Shown here in pieces: positions 28,613-38,218 of a DNA stretch of 64,000 bases. Below the pieces are notes generated by a model. That model made no database searches and was not told the DNA's origin. It was given only the letters and a program-made list of their open reading frames with translations. The stretch lies in the NCBI GenBank assembly GCA_017531845.1, contig JAFXKI010000003.1, positions 62,001 to 126,000 on the forward strand, in the 5' to 3' direction. A program made the position numbers and the translations under genes. Source of the stretch: Opitutales bacterium (GTDB lineage Bacteria; Verrucomicrobiota; Verrucomicrobiia; Opitutales; UBA953). Numbering within the stretch: the first letter of the stretch is position 1; each line of letters opens with the position of its first letter.

Positions 28613-29784
28613 CTCAGCTTATTTTTGTAATCGGCGTAGCCGAATTTTCGGATGAGTTTGTATTCGCCCGTTTCGGGAACGTAGCTTGCAATCGCGGGAA
28701 GACAAATGCCGTTAAACGTCGTGTTTTTCACCATCGTGTAATGCGACATGTCGAGAAGCGCAAGCCGTTGCCCGGGAACGAGCGGCTGCGGGAACGAATA
28801 ATCGCCGAGCACGTCGCCCGCCAAGCAGGTTCCGCCCGCCAAGCGATACGTGTGCGCGAACTCGCCGGGCGTTCCCGCGCCGAGAATTTCCGCGCGATAC
28901 GGCATTTCGAGCGTATCCGGCATGTGTGCGCTCGCCGACGTGTCGAGCACGGCGATCGGCACGCCGTTGTTCACGATGTCCAAAACCGTACAAACAAGCA
29001 CGCCCGTACGTATCGCGACGGCTTCGCCCGGCTCCAAATAAATTTGAATGTGTTCGCCCCATTTTTTGCGGAACGCGAGAATCGTTTCGCAGAGCAAATC
29101 GACATCGTAGCTCGGATGCGTAATCCAGTGCCCGCCTCCGAAATTGATCCATTTCATCTGCGGGATAAATTCGCCGAATTTTTCTTCGAAATGCGGAATC
29201 GTCCGCGCGAGAACGTCCGCGCCCTGCTCGCACATTGTGTGCATGTGAAGCCCTTCGAGCCCGTCCAAATCTCCGGGACGGATTTCGGAACGAATCGTCC
29301 CGAGCCGCGATCCCGTCGCGCACGGATTGTAAATTTCGTGCTCCACCTCCGCGTATTGCGGATTCACGCGCATCCCGCAGGAAATTTTGCGTCCGCTTGC
29401 CGCGACGACTTCGCGAAAACGCTTCCACTGAGACGGCGAATTAAACGAAATATGATCGACGAATTTCACCAACTCATCCACGTCCGCCGGCGGGAACGCG
29501 GGCGAATAAACGTGGCATTCGCCGGAGAAAAATTCGTTCCCGAGCAAGGCTTCGTGCAGACCGCTCGCCGTCGTTCCCGCGAGGTATTTCGAGATTAAAG
29601 GAAACTCGCTGAATTGAGCGAAGCCTTTGAGCGCGAGCAAAATTTTCGCGCCCGTGCGATCCGTTACCGAGCGCAACACGCGGCAATTTTCCTCCAGCAA
29701 GCCGCGATGAATCAAGTGGCACGGCGAAGGCACGCGCGACAAATCCAACCCGGAAAAAGCTTCAATAAAACGATCCTGACTCAT
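28609..29784 (-). CDS. nspC: Carboxynorspermidine / carboxyspermidine decarboxylase
   Basis: PLP-dependent fold-III decarboxylase, the last step of the alternative (carboxyspermidine dehydrogenase) route to spermidine or norspermidine. The 391-residue protein starts with VPSPCHLIHRGLLEEN, the PLP lysine is K53 in LALKGFAQF, and the YFSHYTMVKNTTFNG-like segment near the C-terminus (HYTMVKNTTFNGICLPA) is diagnostic, as is GGGHWITHPSYD. The partner carboxynorspermidine dehydrogenase (lys1-like) is not in the window. With aguA it indicates polyamine production. It overlaps argA by four bases, tail to tail. Confidence 0.95.
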   Translation of the reverse strand: MSQDRFIEAFSGLDLSRVPSPCHLIHRGLLEENCRVLRSVTDRTGAKILLALKGFAQFSEFPLISKYLAGTTASGLHEALLGNEFFSGECHVYSPAFPPADVDELVKFVDHISFNSPSQWKRFREVVAASGRKISCGMRVNPQYAEVEHEIYNPCATGSRLGTIRSEIRPGDLDGLEGLHMHTMCEQGADVLARTIPHFEEKFGEFIPQMKWINFGGGHWITHPSYDVDLLCETILAFRKKWGEHIQIYLEPGEAVAIRTGVLVCTVLDIVNNGVPIAVLDTSASAHMPDTLEMPYRAEILGAGTPGEFAHTYRLAGGTCLAGDVLGDYSFPQPLVPGQRLALLDMSHYTMVKNTTFNGICLPAIASYVPETGEYKLIRKFGYADYKNKLS

Positions 29785-29866
29785 GCCGCCATTCTCTCAA
29801 AAAAACAAATTTGATAAAAGTTTAATGATTCTCGAGCCGACGGAACCGCTTTAAATTTCCGGACTA

Positions 29867-30724
29867 TTATTGCATTGAGAGCGGGAGCCGCCACGCGGAC
29901 GCAGCGGAAAGAATTTCGAGCAACTGCTCGGAGTTTTCGTCGCGAAGCGCATTACGCAGGCTTTCAATGCGGGCTAAAAAAAGTTCGAGAGCCGGCAAAA
30001 TTTCGCTACGGTTTTCTTCCAAAATCGAACGCCACACTTTGGGATTTCCGGCAGAAACACGCGTTGTATCCCGCAAGCCGCCCGCGCCGCATTCCCGCCA
30101 TCCAAGCGGTTTGGAAGCAAGTGCCGCAGAAAGAGCAACCGCCACGGAATGCGGAAGATGGCTAACATGGGCAACTATCGCATCGTGCTCTTTAGGGCAA
30201 ACCAATCGCGTGCGCATACCGAGTTTTTCCCAAAAAGCGCAGGCACGCGTTCCCGCTCCCGTTCGACGGGAACGCTCATCGTCGGCAACAAAGCAAAGGT
30301 GCCCGTCCAGCAAATCCGATCGAGCCGCCGCGATCCCGTTAAGCTCCGAGCCCGCCATCGGATGCGAGCCGACGAAACAGAGCTCCGGCGGCAATACGCG
30401 ATCCGCCTCCGCACAAATCGCCGCTTTCACACTTCCCACATCGGTAATTAGTGCGCCTTGTTTTATCGCGGGAACGCAGGTTTCCAAGAGCGGAACGATT
30501 TTGTCCACGGGAACGCATGCGACCACGATATCCGCTCCGGCAACTGCTTCCTGCGGCGTTTCAAAAACGGCATCGCAATAACTCGTTTGCCGGCAGAAAT
30601 CGCGCGTTTCCGCGCTGCGAGACCACGCGACGCATTGCGAGGCGACGCCTCGCGCTTTTGCGGCTTGCATGATGGAGGCACCCAATAATCCGGCACCGAG
30701 AACGGCAATTTTTTGAATCTTCAC
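29867..30724 (-). CDS. tyrA: Prephenate dehydrogenase
   Basis: NAD(P)-dependent oxidation of prephenate to 4-hydroxyphenylpyruvate in tyrosine synthesis. The 285-residue protein has the Rossmann motif VLGAGLLGASIM (8-19), the ADIVVACVPVD strand, the catalytic region GSHPMAGSELNGIAAARSDLLDG and the helical domain with AHVSHLPHSVAVALSAAL. There is no ACT or chorismate mutase domain. An inverted pair of the repeat octamer (30248-30255 and 30267-30274) lies in the gene and encodes a weakly conserved arginine-rich stretch. It lies 82 bases upstream of nspC on the same strand and is divergent from the FGE-domain gene. Confidence 0.93.
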   Translation of the reverse strand: MKIQKIAVLGAGLLGASIMQAAKARGVASQCVAWSRSAETRDFCRQTSYCDAVFETPQEAVAGADIVVACVPVDKIVPLLETCVPAIKQGALITDVGSVKAAICAEADRVLPPELCFVGSHPMAGSELNGIAAARSDLLDGHLCFVADDERSRRTGAGTRACAFWEKLGMRTRLVCPKEHDAIVAHVSHLPHSVAVALSAALASKPLGWRECGAGGLRDTTRVSAGNPKVWRSILEENRSEILPALELFLARIESLRNALRDENSEQLLEILSAASAWRLPLSMQ

Positions 30725-30812
30725 GAAATTCTCCGTCTTTGTTTATTTGTTGGAAAGAGCAGTGTATTTTGTATTTAATGTTTGCCTTTAACAAGAATTT
30801 CCTTTTTGCGTT

Positions 30813-32597
30813 ATGAGAAATTTCGTTTCTTCATCTTTTCTTTCCCGATCAAAGCTCGGCGGAGTCGGCGGACCGATTGTATTTTTGCTGGTCGCAATTG
30901 CTGCGATTGCCGCTTTCTACTTTGCCAGCCTTTCGAAAGGCTCCCGTGAAGAATACGCCGAAGCGCAGGAAATTGTTCCGGACTCGGCTGAAGCAGAAAA
31001 AAAGCTCTCCGAATCCCGCGCAGCGGAGACGCAATTCAACGCAATTCACGAATTTAAAAAAGACCAAATCACCGGAGAAGACATCGACATTTACGAAAAA
31101 GCCGTTACCTCCTACGGAGACTATCTCGCCTACGCCGGAGCCGCCGCTTCCTACAACCCGAAGCTCGAACAAATGCGCAAGCACCTGCATAACCTTCGTG
31201 CAGACTTTTTGAGAAAACGCACGGCAGAGCTGGAAAGCCGAGCGGAAGCTTTTGCCGCTGAAAAAAATTACGAAGAAGCGGAACGCCTTTTTTCCGAAGC
31301 TTCCAATATCGAATATCGAATCACCAAAGAATATCCGCTCTCTTCCAAAAAAAATCACGCGCGTGCAAACGCACTCGACATTCGTGCCAAAACGATGCAC
31401 GCGATCCCGCTCCAAATGAAGGCTCAGGAGCTTGAAGCGGAAGGAGAAGCCGCCCTCAATGCCGGACACTGGCCCACGGCAAATTCCCGCCTGAGCGAAG
31501 CTCTCGCCATTGAAAAGGAACTTTGGACAAACTATAGAAACGTTATCGTTTCCAATTCCGTGCGGATCCAACGCCTGAGCGACCTGATCGCCACCGTCAA
31601 CTCCGCGCCCGAATACGAACGTCGCGAACAACGGAAAGCCGAAGCCCTCGCAGCCGAAGCCCGAGGCGATTGGGAGGCTGCGGCAAAAGCATGGGAAAGT
31701 GCCCTTTCCGCACACAAGACCATTATTCAGAATTTCCCGCGCTCGCTCTACTCCGGAGAAAGTGTTCGCGAAGAAATCGCAACCAATCTGGATAACGCGA
31801 GAGCTCGCCCGGAATTTCAAAAGCTACTCGAAGATCACGCGCAGATGTCCCGAGATATCCGCTCCGGTAATTCCGAACGCGTTCCGCAAATCGCCAAGCA
31901 AACCTTGCGCCGCGCAGAGCGCATTCGTCGGGATTGGGCAAATTCCACGCTCGTTTCCGATGAATTTCTGAACGAATTGCGCTACATGGACCTCAAAGCG
32001 CCCTCAATTCCCGGAGTGCAAAGTAACCTGTTCAAACTTTTGCTTCCCGTCCCGGGTGCTCCCGCGAACGTACACATGATGAAAACAGAGGTTTCCCAAG
32101 CACTCTACACATTCATCATGCCGTTCAATCCGAGTGCGTTGAAAAATATGGAACACCCGGCAGAATCCGTGGACTACAATGATGCGACCGAATTTTGCCG
32201 CAGACTTTCGCTCCTGTTGGGACGCCCCGTCCGCCTCCCCACACAAGAAGAATTTCTCGCTGCCGCGGGAACGTTCGAGCCGAAATCTATTTCCGAACAG
32301 GCGTGGTTAATAGAAAATTCCTCCGGAAGCGTCCACCCCGTCGGGCATCGGGCGGCAAACGCCGCCGGTTTTTTCGACCTTTACGGAAACGTCGCCGAAT
32401 GGGTCTCCACTTCCGCCCGAGATGCGGGCGAACGCAAAGAATTTGAAGAATTTATTGCCGGCGGCGATTGCCAAACACCCAGCTACTCCTTCCCGTCCGA
32501 TTTCTTTAAAAAAGTTGCCCGCACGGAAAAAAGCCGAACCCGTGGATTCCGCGTCGTAGTTGAAATCGAGGACACCAACGTTTTTCAAAACCGATAA
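30813..32597 (+). CDS. Membrane-anchored coiled-coil protein with C-terminal FGE/sulfatase-modifying-factor-like domain
   Basis: A 594-residue protein. One N-terminal membrane helix (about 20-40, [22 protein letters not shown]) is followed by 350 residues of charged, alanine-rich helix with repeats such as [21 protein letters not shown] and [26 protein letters not shown] that look like TPR units. The C-terminal third (about 410-590) is an FGE-type fold: [57 protein letters not shown] and RTRGFRVV. I do not see the catalytic cysteine pair of true formylglycine-generating enzymes, so it is more likely a binding domain. Its stop overlaps the prfA start (TAATG), so translation is coupled. Confidence 0.82.
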   Translation: MRNFVSSSFLSRSKLGGVGGPIVFLLVAIAAIAAFYFASLSKGSREEYAEAQEIVPDSAEAEKKLSESRAAETQFNAIHEFKKDQITGEDIDIYEKAVTSYGDYLAYAGAAASYNPKLEQMRKHLHNLRADFLRKRTAELESRAEAFAAEKNYEEAERLFSEASNIEYRITKEYPLSSKKNHARANALDIRAKTMHAIPLQMKAQELEAEGEAALNAGHWPTANSRLSEALAIEKELWTNYRNVIVSNSVRIQRLSDLIATVNSAPEYERREQRKAEALAAEARGDWEAAAKAWESALSAHKTIIQNFPRSLYSGESVREEIATNLDNARARPEFQKLLEDHAQMSRDIRSGNSERVPQIAKQTLRRAERIRRDWANSTLVSDEFLNELRYMDLKAPSIPGVQSNLFKLLLPVPGAPANVHMMKTEVSQALYTFIMPFNPSALKNMEHPAESVDYNDATEFCRRLSLLLGRPVRLPTQEEFLAAAGTFEPKSISEQAWLIENSSGSVHPVGHRAANAAGFFDLYGNVAEWVSTSARDAGERKEFEEFIAGGDCQTPSYSFPSDFFKKVARTEKSRTRGFRVVVEIEDTNVFQNR

Positions 32598-33691
32598 TGA
32601 AAACTCTTCCCGACATTTCACCTGCACGCAAACGCGCGGAGGAAATCGAGACGCTCATGGGAGCTCCCGATTTTTATAATGACCAACGCAAAGCGGGAGA
32701 AATTTCCGCCGAGCATTCCCGCCTCACCGCCACCCTCTCTCTCTATGAAAAATGTGCGGGAACGCTACGCGCTATCGAAGAAAATCAGGCAATGATCGAC
32801 GACGCCGAAACCGACGCCGAGCTCAAAGCCCTGGCTGAGGAAGAACTTCCTCAGCTAAAAGCGGACGCCGAAAAACTTTACGCAGACTTGATGATTGCCA
32901 TGATTCCGCCCGACCCGACGGACTCCCGCAACACCATCATCGAAATCCGCGCGGGAACGGGCGGCGACGAAGCTTCGCTCTTCGCCGGAGACCTTTTCCG
33001 CATGTATACGCGCTATGCGGAAGCCTGCGGATGGAAATGGGAAATGCTCAGCTCCGCCCCCTCGGAAGTCGGCGGCTTTAAGGAAGTTTCTGTCCTCATC
33101 ACGGGAACGGACGTTTTCAAAATGCTGAAATTCGAAAGCGGTGTCCACCGTGTTCAGCGCGTTCCCGCAACGGAAGCCGCCGGGCGCGTTCACACCTCCG
33201 CCGCCACCGTCGCCGTGCTCCCGGAAGCGGAAGAAGTGGACGTTCAAATCTCTCCGGAAGATATTGAACTTACGGTTTCGCGTGCCTCCGGAGCCGGCGG
33301 ACAGCACGTCAACAAAACCGAATCCGCCGTACAAATTATCCACAAACCGACCGGAATCATGGTTTACTGTGCGGACGAACGTTCCCAGCTTCGCAACCGC
33401 GCCAAAGCGATGAAAATTCTTCTTTCACGCATTTACGAAAAAAAACAGGAAGAAGAACGTTCCAAATACGCCGCCCAACGCAAAAATCAAATCGGAAGCG
33501 GCGACCGCTCTGAACGCATTCGCACTTACAATTTTCCTCAAAACCGACTTACGGATCACCGTATCGGGCTTTCGCTCCACGGGTTGCCGCAAATTATCGA
33601 CGGTGACGCTGCCGAGCTTATCAACGCACTTCAAGACGCAGACCGCAAAGCCAAGCTTGCCGACTTGGGAATTCGTCCCGAAGGCGAATAA
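32597..33691 (+). CDS. prfA: Peptide chain release factor 1
   Basis: Terminates translation at UAA and UAG. The 364-residue protein has the catalytic GGQ at 234-236 and the stop-codon-reading PAT tripeptide at 190-192 ([14 protein letters not shown]), which marks RF1 rather than RF2. A copy of the dispersed repeat (CGTTCCCG) encodes part of this conserved RVPA segment, showing that the repeat can settle in essential motifs when the codons allow. The start overlaps the preceding stop by one base. prmC, the glutamine methyltransferase that usually follows, is missing; a different methyltransferase follows after 21 bases. Confidence 0.97.
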   Translation: MKTLPDISPARKRAEEIETLMGAPDFYNDQRKAGEISAEHSRLTATLSLYEKCAGTLRAIEENQAMIDDAETDAELKALAEEELPQLKADAEKLYADLMIAMIPPDPTDSRNTIIEIRAGTGGDEASLFAGDLFRMYTRYAEACGWKWEMLSSAPSEVGGFKEVSVLITGTDVFKMLKFESGVHRVQRVPATEAAGRVHTSAATVAVLPEAEEVDVQISPEDIELTVSRASGAGGQHVNKTESAVQIIHKPTGIMVYCADERSQLRNRAKAMKILLSRIYEKKQEEERSKYAAQRKNQIGSGDRSERIRTYNFPQNRLTDHRIGLSLHGLPQIIDGDAAELINALQDADRKAKLADLGIRPEGE

Positions 33692-33712
33692 TACCCGCTC
33701 GCATGCCCGGAC

Positions 33713-34450
33713 ATGGACGACTCCGTCAATCTCGCCTATTTTTCCGATCCGGACGTCGTTCTCAATTACGCACGCGCGGCGGTAAACGTCGGACTGTGGG
33801 CTTCCGAAAAGTCAATTTTTGAAAAATATTTATCAAAAAGTGCTGTGATTTTGGAGCTCGGTTGCGGTGCTGGGCGCGTAGCATTCGGCTTGGCAAAACT
33901 CGGATACTCCGACCTCCTCGCCACGGATTTTGCTCCGCCCATGATTGAAATTGCCCGAGAAATCAACGCGCGGGAACGCTCTACAATCCGCTTCGACATC
34001 GCCGATGCCACCGCTTTGGCGTTCCCGGAAAGCAATTTCGACGCTGTCATTTTTGCGTTTAACGGTTTGCAAATGATTCCCAAACAGGATCGCCGCACAC
34101 GTGCGCTAAAAGAAATTTTCCGCGTCTTAAAGCCCGGCGGCATTTTTATTTTTACCGGCCACGACCGTAGCGTACCTGCACGGAAAGCTCATTGGGAAAG
34201 CGAGCGGGAACGCTGGAAAACTCAAGCTCAGGATCCGGCTTTGGACGATTTCGGCGACTGGAATCACGCCACGCCCGCCGGCACTATGTTCATTCATTCC
34301 GCCGCCCCCCGGGAAATGCGGGAAACTCTTGAGCACATCGGCTTCCGCGTTCTTTTCTCCGAAATGCGTTCCCGTATTTGCGCGGAAAATCCTGAAGTTC
34401 TTGATTTTTCGGACGATACGCGCTTTTGGGTTTGCCGCAAAAACGGCTGA
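33713..34450 (+). CDS. Class I SAM-dependent methyltransferase
   Basis: A 245-residue methyltransferase. SAM-binding motif I is ILELGCGAGRVAFGLA (about 46-61), followed by the acidic residue region LLATDFAPPMIEIARE, motif D/A in IRFDIADATALAFPESNFDAVIFAFNGLQMI and KEIFRVLKPGGIFIFTGHD. This is the Methyltransf_11/25 type acting on small molecules or lipids. The substrate is unknown. It follows prfA by 21 bases; it is not PrmC, since the NPPY motif is absent. A bidirectional terminator follows it. Confidence 0.82.
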   Translation: MDDSVNLAYFSDPDVVLNYARAAVNVGLWASEKSIFEKYLSKSAVILELGCGAGRVAFGLAKLGYSDLLATDFAPPMIEIAREINARERSTIRFDIADATALAFPESNFDAVIFAFNGLQMIPKQDRRTRALKEIFRVLKPGGIFIFTGHDRSVPARKAHWESERERWKTQAQDPALDDFGDWNHATPAGTMFIHSAAPREMRETLEHIGFRVLFSEMRSRICAENPEVLDFSDDTRFWVCRKNG

Positions 34451-34471
34451 GTAAATTTGTCCTAAAAAATC

Positions 34472-34513
34472 GCTCCGGGAACGCACAAAGCGTCGCCGGA
34501 GCTTTTGTTTTTT
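34472..34513 (+). terminator. Bidirectional terminator between the methyltransferase gene and dnaA
   Basis: GCTCCGG (34472-34478) pairs with CCGGAGC (34496-34502), with T runs on both sides (TTTTGTTTTTT on plus, ATTTTTTAGG on minus). A repeat copy CGGGAACG sits at the stem-loop junction. Confidence 0.8.
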
Positions 34514-34535
34514 AGACTTACAACAAATAAAAACT

Positions 34536-35969
34536 TTACATGCGGTAACCGGAAAGTTGCTTTTTGAGATATTCAACATCTCGCTTGGTTTCCGCGTCGA
34601 CATCCATGCGGTCGCGAATGGTTTTTCGTGCGTGAATCACGGTTCCGTGGTCGCGCCCTCCGAATGCGGCACCGATGGCAACGAGCTTCATGTCCGTGAG
34701 TTCTCCGCAAAGATACATTGCGACCTGGCGTGCAAACGCGACTTGCGCCGTGCGATCCTTCATTTTCATTTTGGACTCGGGCACCTTGTAATATTCTGCC
34801 ACGCGGCGCTGAATCGCTTCCACGTCAATACGCTTGGTGTGGTTTTTCACGATCTGGCTCTGAAGCAGATGTTCCACCGTTTCGAGCGGGAGCGTCGCCG
34901 GTTTGCGCACGTTAACAAACGCCGTCAGCGTGTTCACAGCTCCCTCCAAATCACGAACGCTGTGGGAGATGTTTTCCGCCACAAATTCGAGCACACCGGC
35001 ATAGCGGCGATAATCAAAACGGCGATCGTCCGCTTTTTGACGCAAAATCGCAAGGCGTGTTTCAAAGCTCGGGGGCTGAATATCGGCGGAAAGCCCGCTT
35101 TGGAAGCGGGAAACGAGTCTGTCCTCCAAACCGACAATGTCGTTCGCCGGACGGTCGCTGGTCAAAATCACTTGGCTTCGGCGCGTAATCAAATCGTTAA
35201 ACGCATGGAAAAACGCTTCCTGCATCTGCCCTTTCCCACCGAAAAACTGAATATCGTCCACCAAAAGTACGTCCGCTTCACGGTAACGGCGGTGAAACTC
35301 TACTGCATTTTTCTCGCGCAAAACCGTGTTTAAAAAGTCATTCGTAAACGCTTCGCTGGTCACGTAAACAATTTTATACGGCGGCAAACCTTTCGCCTGA
35401 CGATCGTCAAAAATTTTGTTGGCGATCGCATGCATGAGATGCGTTTTCCCGACACCCGTCGGACCGAAAAAGAAAATCGGGTTGAATGCGGATTCTTTCG
35501 GCTGCATCGCAACATTCATCGCCGCACTAAACGCCAAATCGTTTTCCGCGCTGGCAACAAAATTCTGAAACGTGTAGCGGCTATCGATAGACGGCGGACG
35601 CACCGCCGCTTTAACCGGAGACGGACGCGAAGCGGGAACGCTCGGCATAGAAAACAGCGAAGCTTCCGCTTCCCGCACGCGAAAATCGGAAACGGGTTCA
35701 GCCGACACTTCTTCGTTCCCGCTCGGTTCCACAATCCGAAACTCCACCTGTGTTCCCGCCGCGCGGAAAAGAGCCGCCTCGATATCGCTACTGTAGTTCT
35801 CAATCAGCCAGTAGGTATCAAACGCAGAAGGTGCAACAAGGGTCATTACGCCGTCTTCGGACTCGCGAATGTGAATATTTTTGATACGGAGGTCAAATTC
35901 GTCTACGGAAATGCGTGTGCTACGGCGCAATTCTTCCCGTGCCGAGCTCCATATTTCGTGATAATTCAT
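34536..35969 (-). CDS. dnaA: Chromosomal replication initiator DnaA
   Basis: AAA+ initiator that binds DnaA boxes and opens the origin. Domain I (about 1-80) starts NYHEIWSSAREELRR; domain II is a proline- and alanine-rich linker; domain III has Walker A FFGPTGVGKTHLMHAI and Walker B VLLVDDIQFFGGK; domain IV ends with the box-recognition signature GAAFGGRDHGTVIHARKTI. ATG 35969 gives 477 residues; ATG 35984 is also possible, and neither has a Shine-Dalgarno. It is transcribed away from the adjacent oriC-like region. Only two repeat copies lie in it, both in the weakly conserved linker region. Confidence 0.97.
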   Translation of the reverse strand: MNYHEIWSSAREELRRSTRISVDEFDLRIKNIHIRESEDGVMTLVAPSAFDTYWLIENYSSDIEAALFRAAGTQVEFRIVEPSGNEEVSAEPVSDFRVREAEASLFSMPSVPASRPSPVKAAVRPPSIDSRYTFQNFVASAENDLAFSAAMNVAMQPKESAFNPIFFFGPTGVGKTHLMHAIANKIFDDRQAKGLPPYKIVYVTSEAFTNDFLNTVLREKNAVEFHRRYREADVLLVDDIQFFGGKGQMQEAFFHAFNDLITRRSQVILTSDRPANDIVGLEDRLVSRFQSGLSADIQPPSFETRLAILRQKADDRRFDYRRYAGVLEFVAENISHSVRDLEGAVNTLTAFVNVRKPATLPLETVEHLLQSQIVKNHTKRIDVEAIQRRVAEYYKVPESKMKMKDRTAQVAFARQVAMYLCGELTDMKLVAIGAAFGGRDHGTVIHARKTIRDRMDVDAETKRDVEYLKKQLSGYRM

Positions 35970-35984
35970 TGTTAAAACGGACAT

Positions 35985-36569
35985 CAAAGTTTCAAGGTTA
36001 AGCGGTTATTCACATTTCCCCGCGAAAGTAAGCACCGAGCCGGGAACGCCAAAAAACGGAAAAATCCTTCTTGCCAAACAGGAATATTTCCTGCATATGC
36101 ACACGATTCTGCAAGCCGCAATCAGCCTGTGAACGCGATAAATAAAAGGATTTCGGGTCGGTTTTCATTATTTTTTAAGGTTTTCGTTCGAAAGAAGCCT
36201 CAAGGGGAGGCTACTCGCGGCGAAATGTAGGGGTCAGTCTGTGCATGCGGGCGAATTTCCGCAAGGGGAAGTTACAGACAGAGTTATTCACAAAACCTTG
36301 TTGATAAGTTTTTCGGATTCTTGCTTGCCAAAATTCGCCAAAAACTTTTGTCCGAAAAATCCCCTTATTTATCCGACACAAACGCTTGTAAAGCTATTTT
36401 TAAGAAACTTACTCTCAGCTTATTCACAGGAAATACACAGCGTTCCCGTTTAAATCCCGCCTTTTTTAGATACATTTTTTTTTAGAAAAAATTAGAGATA
36501 TCCGATTCTTCTTTTTCACCAAGCAAAAATCTTTGCCTCACGAAACAGAAAAATTTACCCTAATAAAAC
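35985..36569. other. Probable chromosomal replication origin (oriC)
   Basis: A 585-base gap between divergent dnaA and mazG. It contains three exact TTATTCACA boxes on the plus strand (36006-36014, 36284-36292, 36420-36428) and one TTATCAACA on the minus strand (36299-36307), all DnaA-box variants. A very AT-rich stretch at about 36455-36520, with runs such as ATTTTTTTTTAG, is a good unwinding element. Hairpins lie at 36196-36212 (AGCCTC/GAGGCT) and 36237-36279 (GTCTGT/ACAGAC). gyrA and gyrB are near. Two repeat copies occur (36041, 36441). Box sequence and dnaA context are seen; origin function is inferred. Confidence 0.85.
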
Positions 36570-37238
36570 ATGGCTTCCATTGACAATCTGATAGATACCG
36601 TTGCCCGACTGCGCGCCCCCGGCGGATGCCCGTGGGATCGTGAGCAGACGCACCGCTCCCTTTGCGGCGGCATGATCGAAGAAGTAGCCGAATTTATCGA
36701 AACGGTCGATCTCGACGAAAAACCGCACATGTGCGAAGAGCTGGGCGACCTGCTCCTCCAAGTCGTCATGCACGCACAAATCGCCGCTGAAAACGGAGAT
36801 TTCACCTTCGAAGACGTCGCCGCCGGCGTAAACGAAAAAATGATACGCCGCCACCCGCATGTTTTTGGTGATCTTTTGCTGAAAGATTCCGCCGCCGTGC
36901 TTAAAAAATGGGACGAAATCAAAGCTACGGAAAAAAGCAACAGCACGAAACAAAAACCTGACGACCTTTTTAAAGACGTTCCCGCCACGCTCTCTGCCCT
37001 GTTTCGAGCCCGCGAGGTCTGGAAAGCCGTCACCAAAAAGAATCTCTGCCCCGGAGACACCGCCGCCCGGGAGAAAATCGATGCGCTTGCCTCCGCGCTC
37101 AGCGAGGAAAGTGCCGGGAACGCGCTTTTTGAAATTGTCGCAGCCTGCCGGCAAGCGGGCATCGACCCCGAAAATGCCCTTCGCCGGAAAACCCAAGCCG
37201 TGCAAGCCGCCTGTCGCGCAAATGCGCACGACGCCTAA
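36570..37238 (+). CDS. mazG: Nucleoside triphosphate pyrophosphohydrolase MazG
   Basis: Hydrolyses non-canonical and canonical NTPs to NMP and pyrophosphate, a house-cleaning enzyme. The 222-residue protein starts LIDTVARLRAPGGCPWDREQTHRSL, the classic MazG opening. The metal-binding acidic helices are MIEEVAEFIETVD and CEELGDLLLQVVMHAQIA, followed by EKMIRRHPHVFGD. The second half is a degenerate MazG-like repeat, as in the E. coli protein (263 residues) but shorter. First gene on the plus side of the origin, ending 9 bases before the YgjP-like protease gene. Confidence 0.93.
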   Translation: MASIDNLIDTVARLRAPGGCPWDREQTHRSLCGGMIEEVAEFIETVDLDEKPHMCEELGDLLLQVVMHAQIAAENGDFTFEDVAAGVNEKMIRRHPHVFGDLLLKDSAAVLKKWDEIKATEKSNSTKQKPDDLFKDVPATLSALFRAREVWKAVTKKNLCPGDTAAREKIDALASALSEESAGNALFEIVAACRQAGIDPENALRRKTQAVQAACRANAHDA

Positions 37239-37247
37239 ATCGCACCG

Positions 37248-38015
37248 ATGCCGGACGTCTCGTTTGAGGTTTCACTCGGTAGCGCAGGAACAGCAACGGT
37301 TGCGCTAACACGTTCCCGCCGCGCGAAGCGAATGATATTACGTGTTCTTCCGGGAGCAAAAATCGTTGTCGTCGTTCCCGAAAATGCACGCGGGAACGTC
37401 GAATCCAAGGCGAAAGCATTTGTTGAAGAAAACGCGCTTTGGCTCAAGAGAAATCTCGAAAAAATCCGCAAGCAGCCACCTCAATCCCGCCGCACGCTTT
37501 TTGAATTTTTAAAAGAAAATCCTTCTCTTTCCGCCTACGGGAAACACTACTCGCTTGAGTTCGGAAGTGCTTCCGTAAAGCCCTTTTACGTTTTCCGGGA
37601 AAGTTCTCCGGTATCCGTTTTTTGTTTACGCGCCGGCAACGAAACCGGCGATGCGGAAGCACTTCTAAGGCAGCTCGCGGCAAAAGTTTTACCGGAGCAT
37701 GCCCGTAATTTGGCGCAACGAGTCGGCATAGGAATAGGAAAAATTTCCGTGCGTGCACAGCGTTCACGTTGGGGTTCCTGTACAGCATTCGGCGATTTAT
37801 CCTTGAATTGGCGTCTCGTGCTGCTACCGCCGGAATTACAGGAACACGTCATTTTGCACGAGCTGGCACACCGTGTTCACATGGACCACTCCGGCGAATT
37901 TTGGGATTTACTTAATGCATGGGATCCGAAAACGGGAACGCACGACCGGGTGCTTTCCAAAATCTGGTCGCCGCTGATTTTCTCCGTTTCCGATGCCGAA
38001 GAGAACGGCTGCTAA
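37248..38015 (+). CDS. YgjP-like metallopeptidase (DUF45, M48-related)
   Basis: A 255-residue protein of the YgjP/WLM metallopeptidase group. The zinc motif is HELAHRVHMDHSGEFWDLL: the HExxH pair with a later histidine in HSGEFW. Upstream lies the family hallmark VRAQRSRWGSCTAFGDLSLNWRLVLLP. The N-terminal TRSRRAKRMILRVLPGAKIVVVVP is also typical of the family. Some relatives are found beside type I restriction genes, but none occur here. The substrate is unknown. It follows mazG by 9 bases and is convergent with gyrA, a terminator hairpin lying between. Confidence 0.85.
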   Translation: MPDVSFEVSLGSAGTATVALTRSRRAKRMILRVLPGAKIVVVVPENARGNVESKAKAFVEENALWLKRNLEKIRKQPPQSRRTLFEFLKENPSLSAYGKHYSLEFGSASVKPFYVFRESSPVSVFCLRAGNETGDAEALLRQLAAKVLPEHARNLAQRVGIGIGKISVRAQRSRWGSCTAFGDLSLNWRLVLLPPELQEHVILHELAHRVHMDHSGEFWDLLNAWDPKTGTHDRVLSKIWSPLIFSVSDAEENGC

Positions 38016-38150
38016 CCACCGATTTTTCTGTTTTTTTAACCGGGAACGATCCCGTTTATGTCCTCGCCGCGGAAATCAGACGTCCCAGGGGAACGCCCAT
38101 ATTTCGTGAACGTAGAGTACGCAGCGGGAACGTCCTTCGAAATTTGGCAC

Positions 38151-38189
38151 AAAAAAATAATCCGCAGGTTACTTCCTACGGATTATTTT
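38151..38189. terminator. Bidirectional terminator between the YgjP-like gene and gyrA
   Basis: AATAATCCGCAGG and CCTACGGATTATT form an inverted repeat with one mismatch and a 6-base loop, flanked by an A run on the left and a T run on the right, so it can stop both convergent transcripts. Confidence 0.75.
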
Positions 38190-38218
38190 CAGTTTCGCTT
38201 TAACGAAAATCTTACAAA

